Origin: Pegoplata infirma
Taxonomy: Eukaryota > Arthropoda > Insecta > Diptera > Anthomyiidae
Assembly: GCA_963921195.1 (NCBI GenBank)
Contig: CAWUER010000518.1
Span: 124,001 to 188,000 of the forward strand
Length of the DNA: 64,000 bases
Reading direction: 5' to 3'
Part shown: positions 1 through 11,204 of the stretch, in pieces
Layout of the letters: each line of letters begins with the position of its first letter
How positions within the stretch are numbered: position 1 is the first letter of the stretch
Program-made: the position numbers and the translations under genes
Notes under the pieces: model-generated
The model's database searches: none
The model's input: only the letters and a program-made list of their open reading frames with translations
Told to the model about the DNA's origin: nothing

Positions 1-676
1 AGAGAGAATGTTTCATCTTTCATCTCATCCAGCGGCGTCCAGGTGCATTTTTTATAGCGTTTTTAAAAAAGTAATTTTTTCTGCAATATTTATAACTCTC
101 AAGAAAATGCTTTTAATATTCAGGATCTTCTGTACATATTTTTGTAACAAATACCTCTACAGTATTTTCTATAATTGTTATATCACATATTTTTCTTTTC
201 CCGCAACTCTAGAAGCACAAAAAGGATTTAATTCAAACATTCTAAAAAAACTACACATTAAAAGTAATTCGACATAGCTGGTCTTTACTGTTATGCTCAG
301 AAAAGCTTTTTATATCATTTTTAAATACTTACTTTAAATTAAGTGCCCTAAAGTAGCAAAAAGTAATTAAATTTTTCCAGTTGTAGCGAAAAGTCCAATT
401 AAGTTGAAGCTATTTTAGTGAAACCCACTGTATTTTCAAAAATATTGAAGCTACAATTTTTTAAAGCATTTTTTTGAAATCAGCGACCCCAAAAACATAA
501 AATACCATGGTTAAATACTTTTGTCCACCTAGTTTTGGAATCGGAACCACAGTGCAGTGAGACAATTTTATAGAGTTAGGTTACCTTTTGTATACATACA
601 CATAAAACTATAAACAAAATGGGAATTCAAAAATCTATAAGAGAAATAAAAAACTTTTAACAAATTGTTTATACAT
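1..676. other. AT-rich sequence without recognised feature
   Basis: This stretch has short A/T runs and frequent stops in all frames. The longest reading frame, 89 codons at 8-277, has the Phe/Ile/Tyr/Lys-rich composition expected of translated AT-rich DNA and no recognisable domain. I see no repeat family shared with the rest of the window. Confidence 0.6.
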
Positions 677-1574
677 GGTGGTCCAATAAATGGTATCTTT
701 TTAAAACATGCAATGAAATGAACAATACTCAATAGTTTTGAAACCTTATGGCTTTATTTGAAAGAGCAAATATTCCCATTATTTATGGCAAACGACTTCA
801 TTCATGCGGTTGCCTGGGTTAGCTCCGCAGTAGCTCATTCTCGGCACCCATTTTTCTAGTGTTTCTGGTTCTATCTCACGAATGGCTTGAACGATATTCG
901 TCGAATGGGCCTAGAACATTTCTGGATTTCCCATGTTGCATGAATCTTTAACGAGACCCCTCAAAAAAAATGTTAAAGTTTTTAATCGGCAGCTCTGAAG
1001 TGATCAATTGTCACCGCGAATATGGCGAAAAACACGATTTCCGAACTAAGTGCGCAAAATATCGATTGTTTGATGGACTGTGGGACATATTGCGACATCC
1101 TTCTGAAAATAAATGTCATCCAAGTTGGTATATTCTATTACGGCCAACAAAAAGTCGGTAATCATGGCTATGTAGCGCTCATCTTTGACGAAAATGGGAG
1201 TTTCAGCTGTATTTTTGAAAATATTGTGTAATGATGCTGATACTCAAATCTATTGCTTTCTATAGATGAATTGGATTCTTTACAATACCTTGCGAGTTTT
1301 ACGATCCCAAGATGTACCAATTTGTTTGTTAACATAACCTCATTTGAGTGCCTTATTTCGGTTAAATACTTTTTTTCGAAAAACGTGCAGTTTGGCAGCG
1401 CAGTACTGCGCTACAACGCGATACAGCGGAGCAAGCCGAAGACGCATCAATGAAGTCGTTTGCCATAAAAAACGGGAATGTTTGCTCTTTCAAATAAAGC
1501 CATAAGGTTTCAAAACTATTGAGTATTGTTCATTTCATTGCATGTTTTAAAAAGATACCAGTTATTGGACCACC
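677..1574 (-). mobile_element. Decayed Tc1/mariner-type DNA transposon with long TIRs
   Basis: The ends are inverted repeats: GGTGGTCCAATAA at 677-689 and its exact complement at 1562-1574. The arms continue as an imperfect inverted repeat of about 150 bp and share the TTTCAAATAAAGCC and CAATACTCAATAG blocks. The interior carries a transposase fossil on the minus strand. The right arm also holds a second, diverged copy of the transposase C-terminal codons, so part of the arm symmetry is duplicated coding sequence. No clear target-site duplication is visible at the two ends. The presence of a DDE-like open frame places it in the Tc1/mariner assemblage, but the exact family is uncertain. Confidence 0.8.
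779..1370 (-). pseudogene. Tc1/mariner-like transposase remnant
   Basis: Read on the minus strand, one frame matches the C-terminal half of the insect Tc3/mariner-like transposases. In order it shows GYVNKQ (near 1340), then ERYIAMITDFL, YFQKDVAICPTVHQT, FGNRVF, a damaged stretch where the family has its WPPRSPDLTP-type block, and IREIEPETLEKWV, ending at a stop at 779-781. The catalytic QDGA-type motif reads KDVA. There are several in-frame stops (for example within the 900-1060 region), a deletion or frameshift near 1250, and no N-terminal DNA-binding region. It cannot encode an active enzyme. In intact relatives this protein cuts and pastes the element at its TIRs. The family assignment is from remembered motif order, not a search. 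Confidence 0.78.
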
Positions 1575-2755
1575 CCTTACTTCTGTATTTGTTTTTGAAA
1601 TAAAAACAATGCAAGAGATAAGCAGATACTCGCACACGGAAAACAAAACAAAAAAAATTTGTAAAGCTAAAAATTTAATAAAACTTTTAATTATAGTAAT
1701 TAATCATTTAATTATAGTAATTAAATATTTAATTAATATTAAACTAAAAAAAACAATTAAAAAGTTAATTAAAAAAAAGTTAAAAATTTGATTAAACAAT
1801 TAATTATATTAATTAAAAATTTTGATTGGTATTAAATTAAAAAACAAATAAAATTTTCACTAAAATAAAATATACGATATTTTTTTCTGTGTCATTATTG
1901 TAAGATAATTAAAATGCAATTTTCGAGGCGAAAAATGATATAAGTGTTTTAAAAAAATGAGAATATTCCACGTCATATAAGATTGTCTTTATCTTTGTTT
2001 AATAAATTAATGCAATTCAAAATATTTCTTTAATTCTCATTTCCGTTCCAAATTTTACTTCCAAAACCGATTCCGAATACCAAAAATATATTCTTATTTT
2101 GCTTACAAAACCCTGTTGCTTTTGGGACAATCCCTATATAAAAAAATCGGTGTTGAACAAGAATTGGAACAGGTTCAATGGAAGTAAAAGTTGTTCCACA
2201 ATCGGTTCTTTGCAACCGAAAATGTTGCTGGGTTATAAATATTTTTCCTTAATATGCTTTATAAAACTAAAATTTATAAAATTTTCCATTTTCAAAATTT
2301 CGAAATATTGTGCTGGACGAAAATTTACTCTACAGAACGAAACTTTTGGCACCAATTTTAAAAATAAAGAAAATATTTTTGTTTTGACAAAATATACTAC
2401 GGTTGCAAACCTTGAGCGCTGGTTTCACCCAGAAGACAGCCTCAAATTTTTTTAAACTTTTTTCCCCGTATTCAGCTTTTCAGTAAGCATCAATAAAGGG
2501 GTATGCACAGAAATTCGGAAGTTTTCTGATTTCGGGATATGCTAATGCACATATATGTATGTACTTAAATCACGATTTTAATTTTATAGTTCTTTGCAAA
2601 GGGAAATAAATGAGTAATAGTATAATTATATAGGAAATCTAGTTGATTATAAATTAGTTTTTAATAGCAGTAAGAAAAACATTCATAAAGATTTTATAAA
2701 CGAATGCAATAAATATTAAAAACAAAATAAAATTATTACACAGTACAGGTGATGA
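1575..2755. other. AT-rich sequence, no gene seen
   Basis: The part at 1660-1870 is almost pure A/T with a loose ATTAATTAAA periodicity. At 2030-2230 there is a somewhat less AT-rich patch with short reading frames on both strands and no domain I recognise. Nothing here is supported as a gene or a known element. Confidence 0.55.
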
Positions 2756-2940
2756 TAAAATTCGAAACTAAGTTATTCTAGCTATGTTCGTCGGTCGGTC
2801 CGTCTGTGGAAAGTACTTCCGAAAATTGCCACGAATATGCGCTGTGCTAAAGTTGTTAAATTGATGAAATCGGAACAGGGGGAAGAAGCATCACCACGAA
2901 GAAATCAACCAACCTCTTACAATCTTCAAATTGGATATAA
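2756..2940 (-). mobile_element. DINE-1/mini-me-like fragment
   Basis: The order 'attctagctatgttcgtc', then (GGTC)n-like CGGTCGGTCCGTCTG, then 'acttccgaaaattgccacgaatatg' follows the same order as the complete copy at 4860-5010. Both the 5' terminal hairpin and the rest of the element are missing. It is an old fragment of the family labelled B in this annotation. Confidence 0.6.
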
Positions 2941-3347
2941 AAAAAATTGTAAAATTGTACATTTTGATGATTTTTTCATAATATTTTACAAAATTACGAA
3001 TGACAATTTTTCGTGTTGATTTTCATACGATTTGACGATTTTTTTGGCAACTCCCCTTTTTTACAAAAAATGGAAAAAAAAAATTTAAAAATAATTTAAA
3101 TAATAATTTAAAGAATAAAATTAAAATAATTGTTTAGCCCAAAATCAAGTTCGTTCTGATAAAAAACTTTCTGAATATATATCGATGATAAATACTGCAA
3201 CTTAAAGGTACGAACAAAATTATCAGAAAAAGAAATGGTTCCTTTTCGTTCTCTGCTTTATTTTATTTCGTTTTCTGTTCCAGTCCATTTCATCTCATTT
3301 AGGTGTAATTTCTTTTCTTATATATAAGTTTGCATATATGTATATAT

Positions 3348-4555
3348 TAGAGTTAATTTCGAAAATTTGATCTGCGGATATCATAATTTTTTTAAAGGAT
3401 TTAGGGGAACTAAAAAGAATGGCGGTATTTTTTTGGAAAAAAATTCGCTCCTTGGGGTGGTTCAACGCATCTGAAAACGCGAATTTTGAGCTGATTTTTT
3501 TGCAGAGCTAAAACGGCTGAATATATCGCAAATCTGATTTCATTAGTCGATTCTACAGCAAAAAATAATACAATGGTCATTTTTCAAACTCTTAAAAAAA
3601 GTTCCAAAAACCCACCACAGAGGGCGGAAATATGAGGTTTTTCCATTTTCTTTTTAAATTAATTTTTTAAATATGCACAATTAAAGGGCATTTTCAGCTT
3701 TACGAAATGGTACTAAATTTTCCTTTCTATCACAACCCGTTAATAAGTTATCAATTCTCAAAAATGGACAAAAACACGTTTTTTGAGAACTTTGACCTCG
3801 ATTTTCTCGAAAACATGACGTGATAGAAAAATTTGAAATCTTGATTCAGAATCAGCATCGAAATGTTAATCGAAAACAAGTTTTTTGATCCCAGAATATC
3901 ATCCAAAAACATCACAAAAAAATGCTCTCAATAATGCACAAAAAATGCGTTTTTTGTGAACTTTGACCTCAATTATCTCAAAAACCTGACGTTACGGAAC
4001 ATTTTGGAAACTAGATTTGGAATCAGCATCCAGATGAAAATCGAAAACGCGTGTCCAGACCGCGGACCCATCCAAAAAATTTTCAAATTTCGGTTAGTGT
4101 TTTATAATTTTGCCATTAGAAAAAAAACTTTAAAGCCTTATAACTTTTTAATGGGTTGTGATAGAAAGGTGCTTTTCCTACCAAATTTCTTAGCAAAAAC
4201 TGCCTCTTCATCGTGCATGATTAAAAAAATAATTTAAATTTTTTTTTAAAAAAATCGATTTTTCCGCCCCCTGTTGTGGGTTATTGGAACTTTTTTTAGG
4301 AGTTAAAAAAACTGCTATTGTATTAATTTTTGGTGTAGAATCGACTGGTGCAATCAGATTTGCAATATATTCAGCCGTTTTTTCTCTGCAAAAAAATCCG
4401 CTCAAAATCCGCGTTTTCAGATGCTTTGAACCACCCCAAGGAGTGAAAATTTTTCCAAAAAAATACCGGCATTCTTTTTAGCTCCCCTAAATCCTTTAAA
4501 AAAATGATGATATCCGATAAACAGATGAAGTGACATAGTCACCAAACGAACTCTA
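3348..4555. mobile_element. Foldback element, hAT-like ends
   Basis: The sequence is a long imperfect palindrome: 3348-3660 pairs with 4245-4555, including AAAGGATTTAGGGG at about 3397 and CCCCTAAATCCTTT at about 4485. Ends read TAGAGTT/AACTCTA. Flanks are GTATATAT (3340-3347) and ATATATAT (4556-4563), a 7/8 match to an 8-bp target duplication. TAGAG fits the YARNG start typical of hAT inverted repeats. The centre is not palindromic. It holds a direct duplication about 170 bp apart (near 3785-3870 and 3955-4045) sharing GAACTTTGACCTC and GAATCAGCATC. No transposase is encoded. Confidence 0.72.
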
Positions 4556-4749
4556 ATATATATGCTATAGTATTTTTCTCAATAGTTATAAAAAATACCA
4601 TTTAACACACTTTTGTCAATTTTTACAATTTTTTAATTTTGAGTATCTAAATATTTCCCTCTTTTAGATGTTAATTCTGCTGGAGGATTCTAAATGTCAA
4701 ATTTTTAGATTTGGGATTTTTAAATAGTTTTACAAATGTACCTTTTTTT

Positions 4750-5327
4750 TATACCCTCCAACCACAGTATGGGGGTATACTCACTTTGTCATTCCGTGTG
4801 TAACGCATCGAAATATCGGTCTAGGACCCCACAAAGTATATATTTTATTGATCAGTGATCGATTCTAAGACATTCTAGCGATGTCCGTCCGTCTGTCCGT
4901 CTGTCCGTCTGTCCGTCTGTCCGTCTGTCCGTCTGTCCGTCTGTCCGTCTGTAGAAGACACGATACAGTCCAAAATAAAATAGCTAGACTTCCGAAGTTT
5001 GGCACGAATATGTCTTATATTCCTAGGCAGGTTAAGTTCGGAAATGGTCAAAATCGGACCAAGGGAAAAAAAGTTCCCCTTTGGAGAACTAAACCAACCT
5101 AAGAAAAAACGCATTTTTTAAGGGTTTTTTTGTACTTTTGCTAAGCAAATGCAACATTCTCATCTTAAAAAAAGTTCAAAATCACAAGGGGAAGGTGCCC
5201 CTAACGTCTCCCACCAACCCTTCCCCCCAAAAAAAGACGCCTCTGGATTTTTTTTTTATATTGTTTTTTTTTACATTTTGGAGGGTATAAAAGATTCGGC
5301 ACAGCCGAATGTAACACTCTCACTTGT
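4750..5327 (-). mobile_element. DINE-1/mini-me-like repeat, family B, full length
   Basis: Read on the minus strand the element runs from ACAAGTGAGAGTGTTACATT, through TTATACCCTCCAAAATG, a CT-rich centre, the (GACA/GACG)n tract, and a conserved core containing CGATATTTCGATGCGTTACA, to a terminal palindrome ATACCCCCATAC..GTGG..GGGTAT. This organisation (conserved core between a GTCY microsatellite and a terminal hairpin) matches the dipteran mini-me/DINE-1 repeats, which are regarded as non-autonomous Helentron derivatives. It has no coding capacity. It faces the next copy at 5817 as an inverted pair. Confidence 0.75.
4881..4952 (+). repeat. (GTCCGTCT)n microsatellite
   Basis: About nine near-perfect copies of an 8-bp unit GTCCGTCT lie inside the DINE-like element. 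The other copies in the window have much shorter tracts (for example three or four units near 58484-58530), so this one has expanded. The open frames here on both strands are products of the repeat. Confidence 0.9.
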
Positions 5328-5816
5328 TTTTTTTCATTTTAACCCTTTTTTGTCCCCTTAGAATCGAAATTTGCAAAACCCTACTTTTTCAATGTTTTTA
5401 TTTGCTGGATGATCCTAGAGGGTAATCAACATTACAAATTTTAGATCTCTGGCTTCAGTAATTTGGGCTGGGCGATTATTAATCTAATTTTTAAGTGTGA
5501 AGATTTTTTGACGATTTTTTCCATACTTTGACGATATTTGAAAAAAACATTTTAAAAATTGTAAGTCCCAGGCGCAATTTTTTTTTTGTTGCTTTTTGGA
5601 CTACAGAATTTCATAAAGCCTTTAAACAGCTGACTGAGTACTTATATGTGTCATTTTTTATGACATTTTTTAATAGACATAAGTGGTCCAGCGTCAAAAC
5701 TTAAGCTCAAAATATCTTAAGCTATAACTGGTATGAATTTCACTGCAATCGGTCCAGTACTTAATGAATAACCGAATTATTTCAAAAAAAAAAAAATAAA
5801 TAAAAATAAATAAAAA
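5328..5816. other. Spacer between inverted DINE-like copies
   Basis: The spacer is AT-rich without a gene. Near 5735-5790 it has 'tttcactgcaatcggtccagtacttaatgaataacc', which resembles 15575-15620 ('tttcattacgatcggtctagtacttactgaatgtcc'). This suggests a diverged repeat shared by both places. Confidence 0.5.
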
Positions 5817-6350
5817 CAAGTGAGAGTGTTATTACATTCGGCTGTGCCGAGTATTTTATACCCTACAAAATGTAAAAAAAAAAACAATATAAAAAAATCC
5901 AGGGGCGTCTTTTTTTTGGGGGGAGGGGTTGGGGGGAGATGTTAGGGGCACCTTCCCCTTGCGATTTTGAACTTCTTTTGAGATAATAATGTTGCATTTG
6001 ATCAGCAAAAGTACAAAACACCCTTCAAAAAATGCGGTTTTCTTAGGTTGGTTTAGTTCTCCAAGGGGGAACTTTTTTCCCCATTGTCCGATTTTGCCCG
6101 TTTCCGAACTTAACCTGCCTAGGAATATAAGACATATTCGTGCCAAATTTCGAAAGTCTAGCTCTTTTATTTTGGACTGTATCGTGTCTGCTACAGAAGG
6201 ACAGACGGACGGACATCGCTAGAATGTCTTAGAATCGATCACTGATCAATAAAATATATACTTTATGGGGTCCTAGACCGATATTTCGATGCGTTACACA
6301 CGGAATGACAAATTGAGAATACCCCCATACTGTGGTTGGAGGGTATAAAA
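5817..6350 (+). mobile_element. DINE-1/mini-me-like repeat, family B, second copy
   Basis: This is the same element as 4750-5327 in the opposite orientation, starting ACAAGTGAGAGTGTTATTAC and ending GTGGTTGGAGGGTATAAAAA. Its GACA/GACG tract is short (6200-6215). Together the two copies could form a hairpin of about 530-bp arms around a 490-bp spacer. Confidence 0.75.
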
Positions 6351-6512
6351 ATACAGAAGGACAGACGGACGGACATCGCTAGAATGTCTTAGAATCGATC
6401 ACTGATCAAAAAAATATATACTTTATGGGGCCCTAGACCGATATTTCGATGCGTTACACACGGAATGACAAATTGAGAATACCCCCATACTGTGGTTGGA
6501 GGGTATAAAAAT
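6197..6512 (+). repeat. Tandem duplication of DINE-like 3' terminus
   Basis: The 3' part of the element (from ACAGAAGGACAGACGGACG to the terminal hairpin and GGGTATAAAAAT) is present twice head to tail, at about 6197-6350 and 6359-6512, with only a few differences (for example TCAATAAAA versus TCAAAAAAA). Helitron-type elements are known to acquire such repeated 3' termini, and unequal exchange is an equal alternative. Confidence 0.85.
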
Positions 6513-7020
6513 AAACCAATGTGCAACGACCGAATAATTTATATAAAATTGCTGATAAATTCTCAATGCGTATGAATAATATTAATATAATAAGTTGAAA
6601 ATTATGCGTATGATAAATATTTGCAAAATATCCAAATATGTATTGTGTTTAATTGAAGCTCATCACTGCGTATGATTGATATTTTATTTGTTTATTTAGA
6701 AACTAGAGCATATTTTCAGGGGTTGTTTTAATGCAATATCGTAACGTATGATTAATATTAAAATTGCGTACATAAGCCATATGTCATATGACAAGTTGGG
6801 TGGAAAATCGAATAAAATAAACAAAATAGACCATCGTTGACTCCTTCTCCGCAATCAAACCCAGAATTTTCGGAGACTTTTAAAGATATGAAAAAAAAAA
6901 CGACAAAAAGGACAAAAAGGACACAAAGTTTTGAATCTGAGTATAATTCTATTTATAAATGTTACTGTATAATTTATTGGACAGTTACTTTGCAATGGAG
7001 CATTGACTAATCCAGCCTTA
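6513..7020. other. AT-rich sequence with repeated GCGTATGAT motif
   Basis: There is no gene. The motif GCGTATGA(N)TAA(T)AT recurs at about 6569, 6608, 6669 and, as ACGTATGATTAATATTA, at 6745. It also appears elsewhere in the window (19518, 55783, 56090 in reverse). It may be the remains of a diverged repeat. Confidence 0.45.
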
Positions 7021-7640
7021 ACGTTTTTCTTTATAGGACTGCGGAACAGCCAAAAAAAGCAATAGTTACGATCACCATTTGTATATATTTCGGACATGCT
7101 GATTAAAATAGAGTTCTCCGTTTTTCGATGTATGGTGCAAGTTTTCTTGCAAAATATCCTTAAAGATTGGCTAATTTTCAACAGGTTCTTTAACAAAATA
7201 TTTCCTGAGTTAATGATTTTTAAAATTTTAGTCCATGGAAACCAAAAATATGACTTTTAACAATATTTCTAATGCAAATTTGGCTTAAAGGTTTTCATCA
7301 TAAGCTCTTAAATTCGTAATATTAGCTAGTTTTTTTATCAAAGACCAATTTAAGGGTTAACTTTGTGAAATCCGCATAAAACTAATAATTTCGCAAATTT
7401 CAGGGCTTATGATGAAGAGCTTTAAACCAAATCATATCTTTGTTTTCCATGCCGTATAAATATTAACTTTGATTTTTTTTTTTTTTTTGTCAAAAACCCG
7501 ACTGAAAGTCAGCCAAATTTTTAATGACATTTTGCAAGAAAACTGTACCATACATCGAAAAACTGAAAACGCCATTAGAATCAGCATTCCTCAGTAATAT
7601 TGAAACATAGGTCATTCCTCTTGTTTTCTGAAAAAGTGGT
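7020..7640. mobile_element. Imperfect foldback element
   Basis: The arms at 7085-7200 and 7490-7600 are inverted copies: TTTTTCGATGTATGGT with CAAGTTTTCTTGCAAAAT on the left pairs with ATTTTGCAAGAAAACTG and ACCATACATCGAAAAA on the right. The centre is also symmetrical (CATCATAAGCTCTTAAA at 7297 and GGCTTATGATGAAGAGC at 7404). Ends and target duplication are not clear. A half copy of the left arm, diverged, is found at about 8815-8905. Confidence 0.65.
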
Positions 7641-8756
7641 CACTTTTGTCACGGAAAATAAGGTTTCCAAAAATTGTGTTTTTTTTTTTTTTTTCAAAAT
7701 GCAAAAAAGGTTTAAAAAGTCAAAGAAAAAAGCTGCTATCTTGGTCTTCCAACACATTGGAAAGTGCCCTTCATTCTAAATACCTCAATCCACTCCTATT
7801 CAATTTAAAAATGTTAGCAAGTAAAATATTTAAAAATAATTTTCAAAAATTTTTTTTAAATCATATTTAAATTTCACTTAAAAAAAAAAATTCCATCCCC
7901 CTCTCACTAGGGTAAATGTTTGAATTTTATATTTTGTATATTGTTATAGAAATCTTTAAGTACGTACGTTTATAAATATTATCGCTTGATTAAGTGCTTA
8001 ATCAATCGAAAGCTGTTAAAATAGTTGCCACAATTTATTCACATCCATACATACATATAAATTTGTGCACATGAATACATTTTGAAATTCAATAAAACTA
8101 CAAAATTTTGTGTAATGAAATTAAGATGTAGAATAAAAGGAAATAAATTGATATCTTGCGTATGGGAGTGAGCACGAGTATGTGTATAATTTAATATAAA
8201 TTCATAATACTGAAATTTATTTTAATTTGTTCCTTTTTTTAAGGAAGTTGGATAGTTTTTTATAAAAGAACAATTTAAGTTTTCTAAATTTGGAAATTTA
8301 AAAAAGGCAATAAGGTGTAAAATGAGAACTACTATCACAAAAGGAACATAGCGGCTAACGCTCATTTTTATTTTTTCTGAGAAAATTGAGAACCCTAGTA
8401 ACAAGTTATAAATCTTTGGATACAATTTAGTTTGTTTACACATAACTTGATAGGTATTAATATGTGATGATAATATTATTTGATCATTATTTTTTTTTTC
8501 AACCAGCGATTCATCATTTTGGTTAACTTTATTCAAGTACGTTAAGTCCAAAAGTTTCATCCATTTATCAAAGATAATACTTTTTTCCAATTATAGGATT
8601 TAAATTAACAGATACAGTAACTTTTTAAACCTAAAGTTGTTGTAAATGATTTGTAGTTTGGTTTTCAACGAAACTAAAATATTGACTGATTTATACAGTT
8701 GTTAAATGAACAAACTACAAAATTTACGGAAAAATATTTGTGTCAGTTAAATTACA
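7641..8756. other. AT-rich sequence, no gene supported
   Basis: The longest frame, 122 codons on the minus strand at 8222-8590, has no recognisable domain and strong Lys/Phe/Ile/Asn bias. I consider it more likely accidental than a gene, although its length in this composition is slightly above what surrounds it. Nothing else is recognised. Confidence 0.45.
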
Positions 8757-9139
8757 CAGCGTGACAAAATCTTGGATGTTAATAGTAACCTGAGATTTGA
8801 CCATCAATTTTATACATTTCGGGCATGCTGAATCCAATGGTGAAAACCATTTTGAAATCTAAGTTACAGTTTTTTGCGAAATGTCTTCAAAGATTTTCAT
8901 GTCCCCGTGAACTTTTTTAAATAAAAAAGTTTTTGTGTGCAAAAAAAGTCGCTCTTTTGTAATTAAAATTGAAGGACTACAACTGTAGCTACATTTTAAG
9001 TACCATATCCGCTATCAAATGTTTGAAACGCAAATGGAATTTCGCGTTTAATTCCATTTTTCGAATTTTTTAGCATTTTCGCGATTTTAAATGCTTAAGT
9101 AAATACCGACTTAAACAACTGCTTCAGATAAGTATAGGT

Positions 9140-10771
9140 CAGTGATGCCAACTTAGCCCTTTTGGGGCTATATTCAGCCCTTTTTGATTGCTCTCAACGC
9201 GTATTTTTTTCTTTTAGCCCTTTTATTTTTTTAGGGGCTAACATGACTCTTTTTGTTATATTTTTTAGCCCTTTTAGCCCCTTTTTAACCATTTGTTAAT
9301 TTTTGGAGTCATTTGTTAATATTTTGTTACAATGTTCGCTGTTTGACCACAATATTTTCTAAAATAAAGTTGCATATCTTTTATACATGAAATTATAAAC
9401 CATGAAAAGGGAATCAAAGACTCGGAAAATCTTAGATAAAACCGATTAATTTTTGATCGAAATACACTGTTTCAAAAATTTTATGGTTGAAAATTCGATT
9501 TTGAAGTTGTCATCGTTTGTTCTGATTTAATTGGAAATCCTTATTCAAATGCAGAAGTGGAGAGAACATTTAGTGTCATGAATTTCTTTAATAATAAATC
9601 AAATTGTTTAAGTGTTTCTGCAAAAATTAAATGAAACCAATATAGCGAATAGTCCAATTATTATATAAGCGCACTTTTATGGCCCGAAGAAAAAATGTAG
9701 TATTGTTGGAAAACGCAAATCTTAGCGATTTCTTTTAAATTCTGCATTTCTAAGTCAATTGTTTCAATAAATATTTTTTAATAATCCCATTTTTACATTA
9801 GAACGTAAGATCGATCTCTTAAAAACACAAATTAAAACAAGTAGAAAAGTTAAATTCGACTTGGCCGAATCTATGAATACCCTCCACAATGCCCATTTTA
9901 AGTGATAGTAAATTTTCTAACGTGAAAAAAAATAAAATTTTTGATTAGAAATATTTTATTTTGTGAAAAAACACTTTTTTTAACTAATTTTTGAAAAAAA
10001 AAAAAAAAAATAATTGACTAAATTTTTTTTTGAGTGTAAAATTTGGTTTGATCGTAAATTTTTTTTCCAGTGTATTTTTTTTTTAATTGCAAAAATATTT
10101 TTGAGTGACAAAAATACGTTGTAAAATATTTTTGTGACTTACCAATGTTTTTTAAACATGTTTAACAGGTTTTCAACACGTGAATTTAAGGTGAGCTAAT
10201 CTGAAATTCACGGATTTGGTAATAACTTTTGAACCACTGGACCGATTTAGCTGAAATTCAAAACGAACCAGGCCAGGGAACGACAAACGGGCTTCAGCAT
10301 CCTCAGAATTGCTTTTTGAAAGTTATCTTGTTTTTTATCTCGTAAATTCACGAAAAACCCTTGCCGAAATTCAGTCATTTGCTCATAACTTTTGAACCAC
10401 TGGACCGATTTCGCTGGATTGCAATACCAACCTGACCAGGTAAATGCCCAACATATACGCCAAACTTCAGGAAAAAAGTCTTTCAAAAGTTAGCGTGTTT
10501 TTAACAGACAGACAGACGGACGGACATCGCTAGATCGTCTTAAAATCGATTGAGGATCATGAATATATATACTTTATGGGGTCCTAGACCAATATTTCGA
10601 GGTCTTACAAACGGAATGACAAACTTATATATACCCTCTATCACTAGAGTGGAGGGTATAAACAAATTTCCTGAAAAACACGAAAACTGATAAATTTGTG
10701 AGTTAAGCCCCTTTTAGCCCTTTTTAACTGCTGAGCCGACGCTTTTTGGTTTGATATAGTTGGCAACGCTG
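9140..10771. mobile_element. hAT-type non-autonomous element with 8-bp TSD
   Basis: Its ends CAGTGATGCCAACTTAGCCC (9140) and ATAGTTGGCAACGCTG (to 10771) are inverted repeats. They are flanked by a perfect 8-bp duplication GTATAGGT at 9132-9139 and 10772-10779. The 8-bp duplication together with CAGTG ends is diagnostic of the hAT superfamily. Sub-terminal regions repeat the motif TTAGCCCTTTT several times. The interior holds a DINE-like copy, and no transposase frame is seen. It sits in the left arm of the 8757-15389 foldback, which is continuous when the insert and one duplication are removed. Confidence 0.9.
9837..10662 (+). mobile_element. DINE-1/mini-me-like repeat, family A
   Basis: It begins ACAAGTAGAAAAGTTAAATT with GACTTGGCCGAATC, passes through the block TTCACGTG(A)ATTTAAGGTGA, two copies of 'ttttgaaccactggaccgattt', and the ACAGACAGACGGACGGACAT tract. 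It ends in the terminal hairpin CCCTCTATCACTAGAGTGGAGGG. Its structure parallels family B but the sequence differs. Other family A copies are at 13571, 37275 and 58352. It lies wholly inside the hAT element at 9140-10771. Confidence 0.75.
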
Positions 10772-10967
10772 GTATAGGTGCACCAAATGGGATATATTTC
10801 TATGAGAATACGTTCCAAATATCAAACGCATCACTCGAAAAATGAGCGATTAGTCAAAATCGCTCTTTGACAGCATCACTCTCCAAGAGGAACACAAGGT
10901 CCAGCTTGTGACATATTGAGTTAAATCCTCAAAAAAGTAATTATGTCAAATTTCAAACAAAAATGTT

Positions 10968-11140
10968 TTCATCTTTAAAAGTTATTGTAGAAAAACATTT
11001 ATTTCACCTTACCAAATTAAATTATTAAGTTTTAATTACAAAAACAAAATTATAAAAAAACACTTGTTAATTACAATTTAGTAGGGCGAAATGAATGTTT
11101 TTTTATTATAACTTTTTAAGATGAAAACATTTTAACATGA
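10968..11140. repeat. Short inverted repeat
   Basis: AATGTTTTCATCTTTAAAAG at about 10970 pairs with CTTTTTAAGATGAAAACATT at about 11115, and ACATTTATTTCACC pairs with GGGCGAAATGAATGT. The loop is about 60 bp and AT-rich. It may be a small MITE, but no target duplication is evident. Confidence 0.5.
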
Positions 11141-11204
11141 TAATGTTTTTAGGCTGGTGTCTAATTTTAAAAAAGTTGCAGGACGCCACCTCAGTTTGAC
11201 TATA

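Noticed and set aside
1022..1231. Plus-strand frames at 970-1231 as a small gene
   Set aside because: They are antisense shadows of the decayed transposase read on the minus strand.
4875..5114. Frames rich in Ser-Val-Arg-Leu-Cys-Pro and Thr-Asp-Gly-Arg repeats
   Set aside because: Product of the (GTCCGTCT)n tract inside a DINE-like element.
8222..8590. 122-codon frame with a possible hydrophobic segment
   Set aside because: No recognisable domain and composition as expected for AT-rich DNA. I could not exclude a gene but see no positive evidence.
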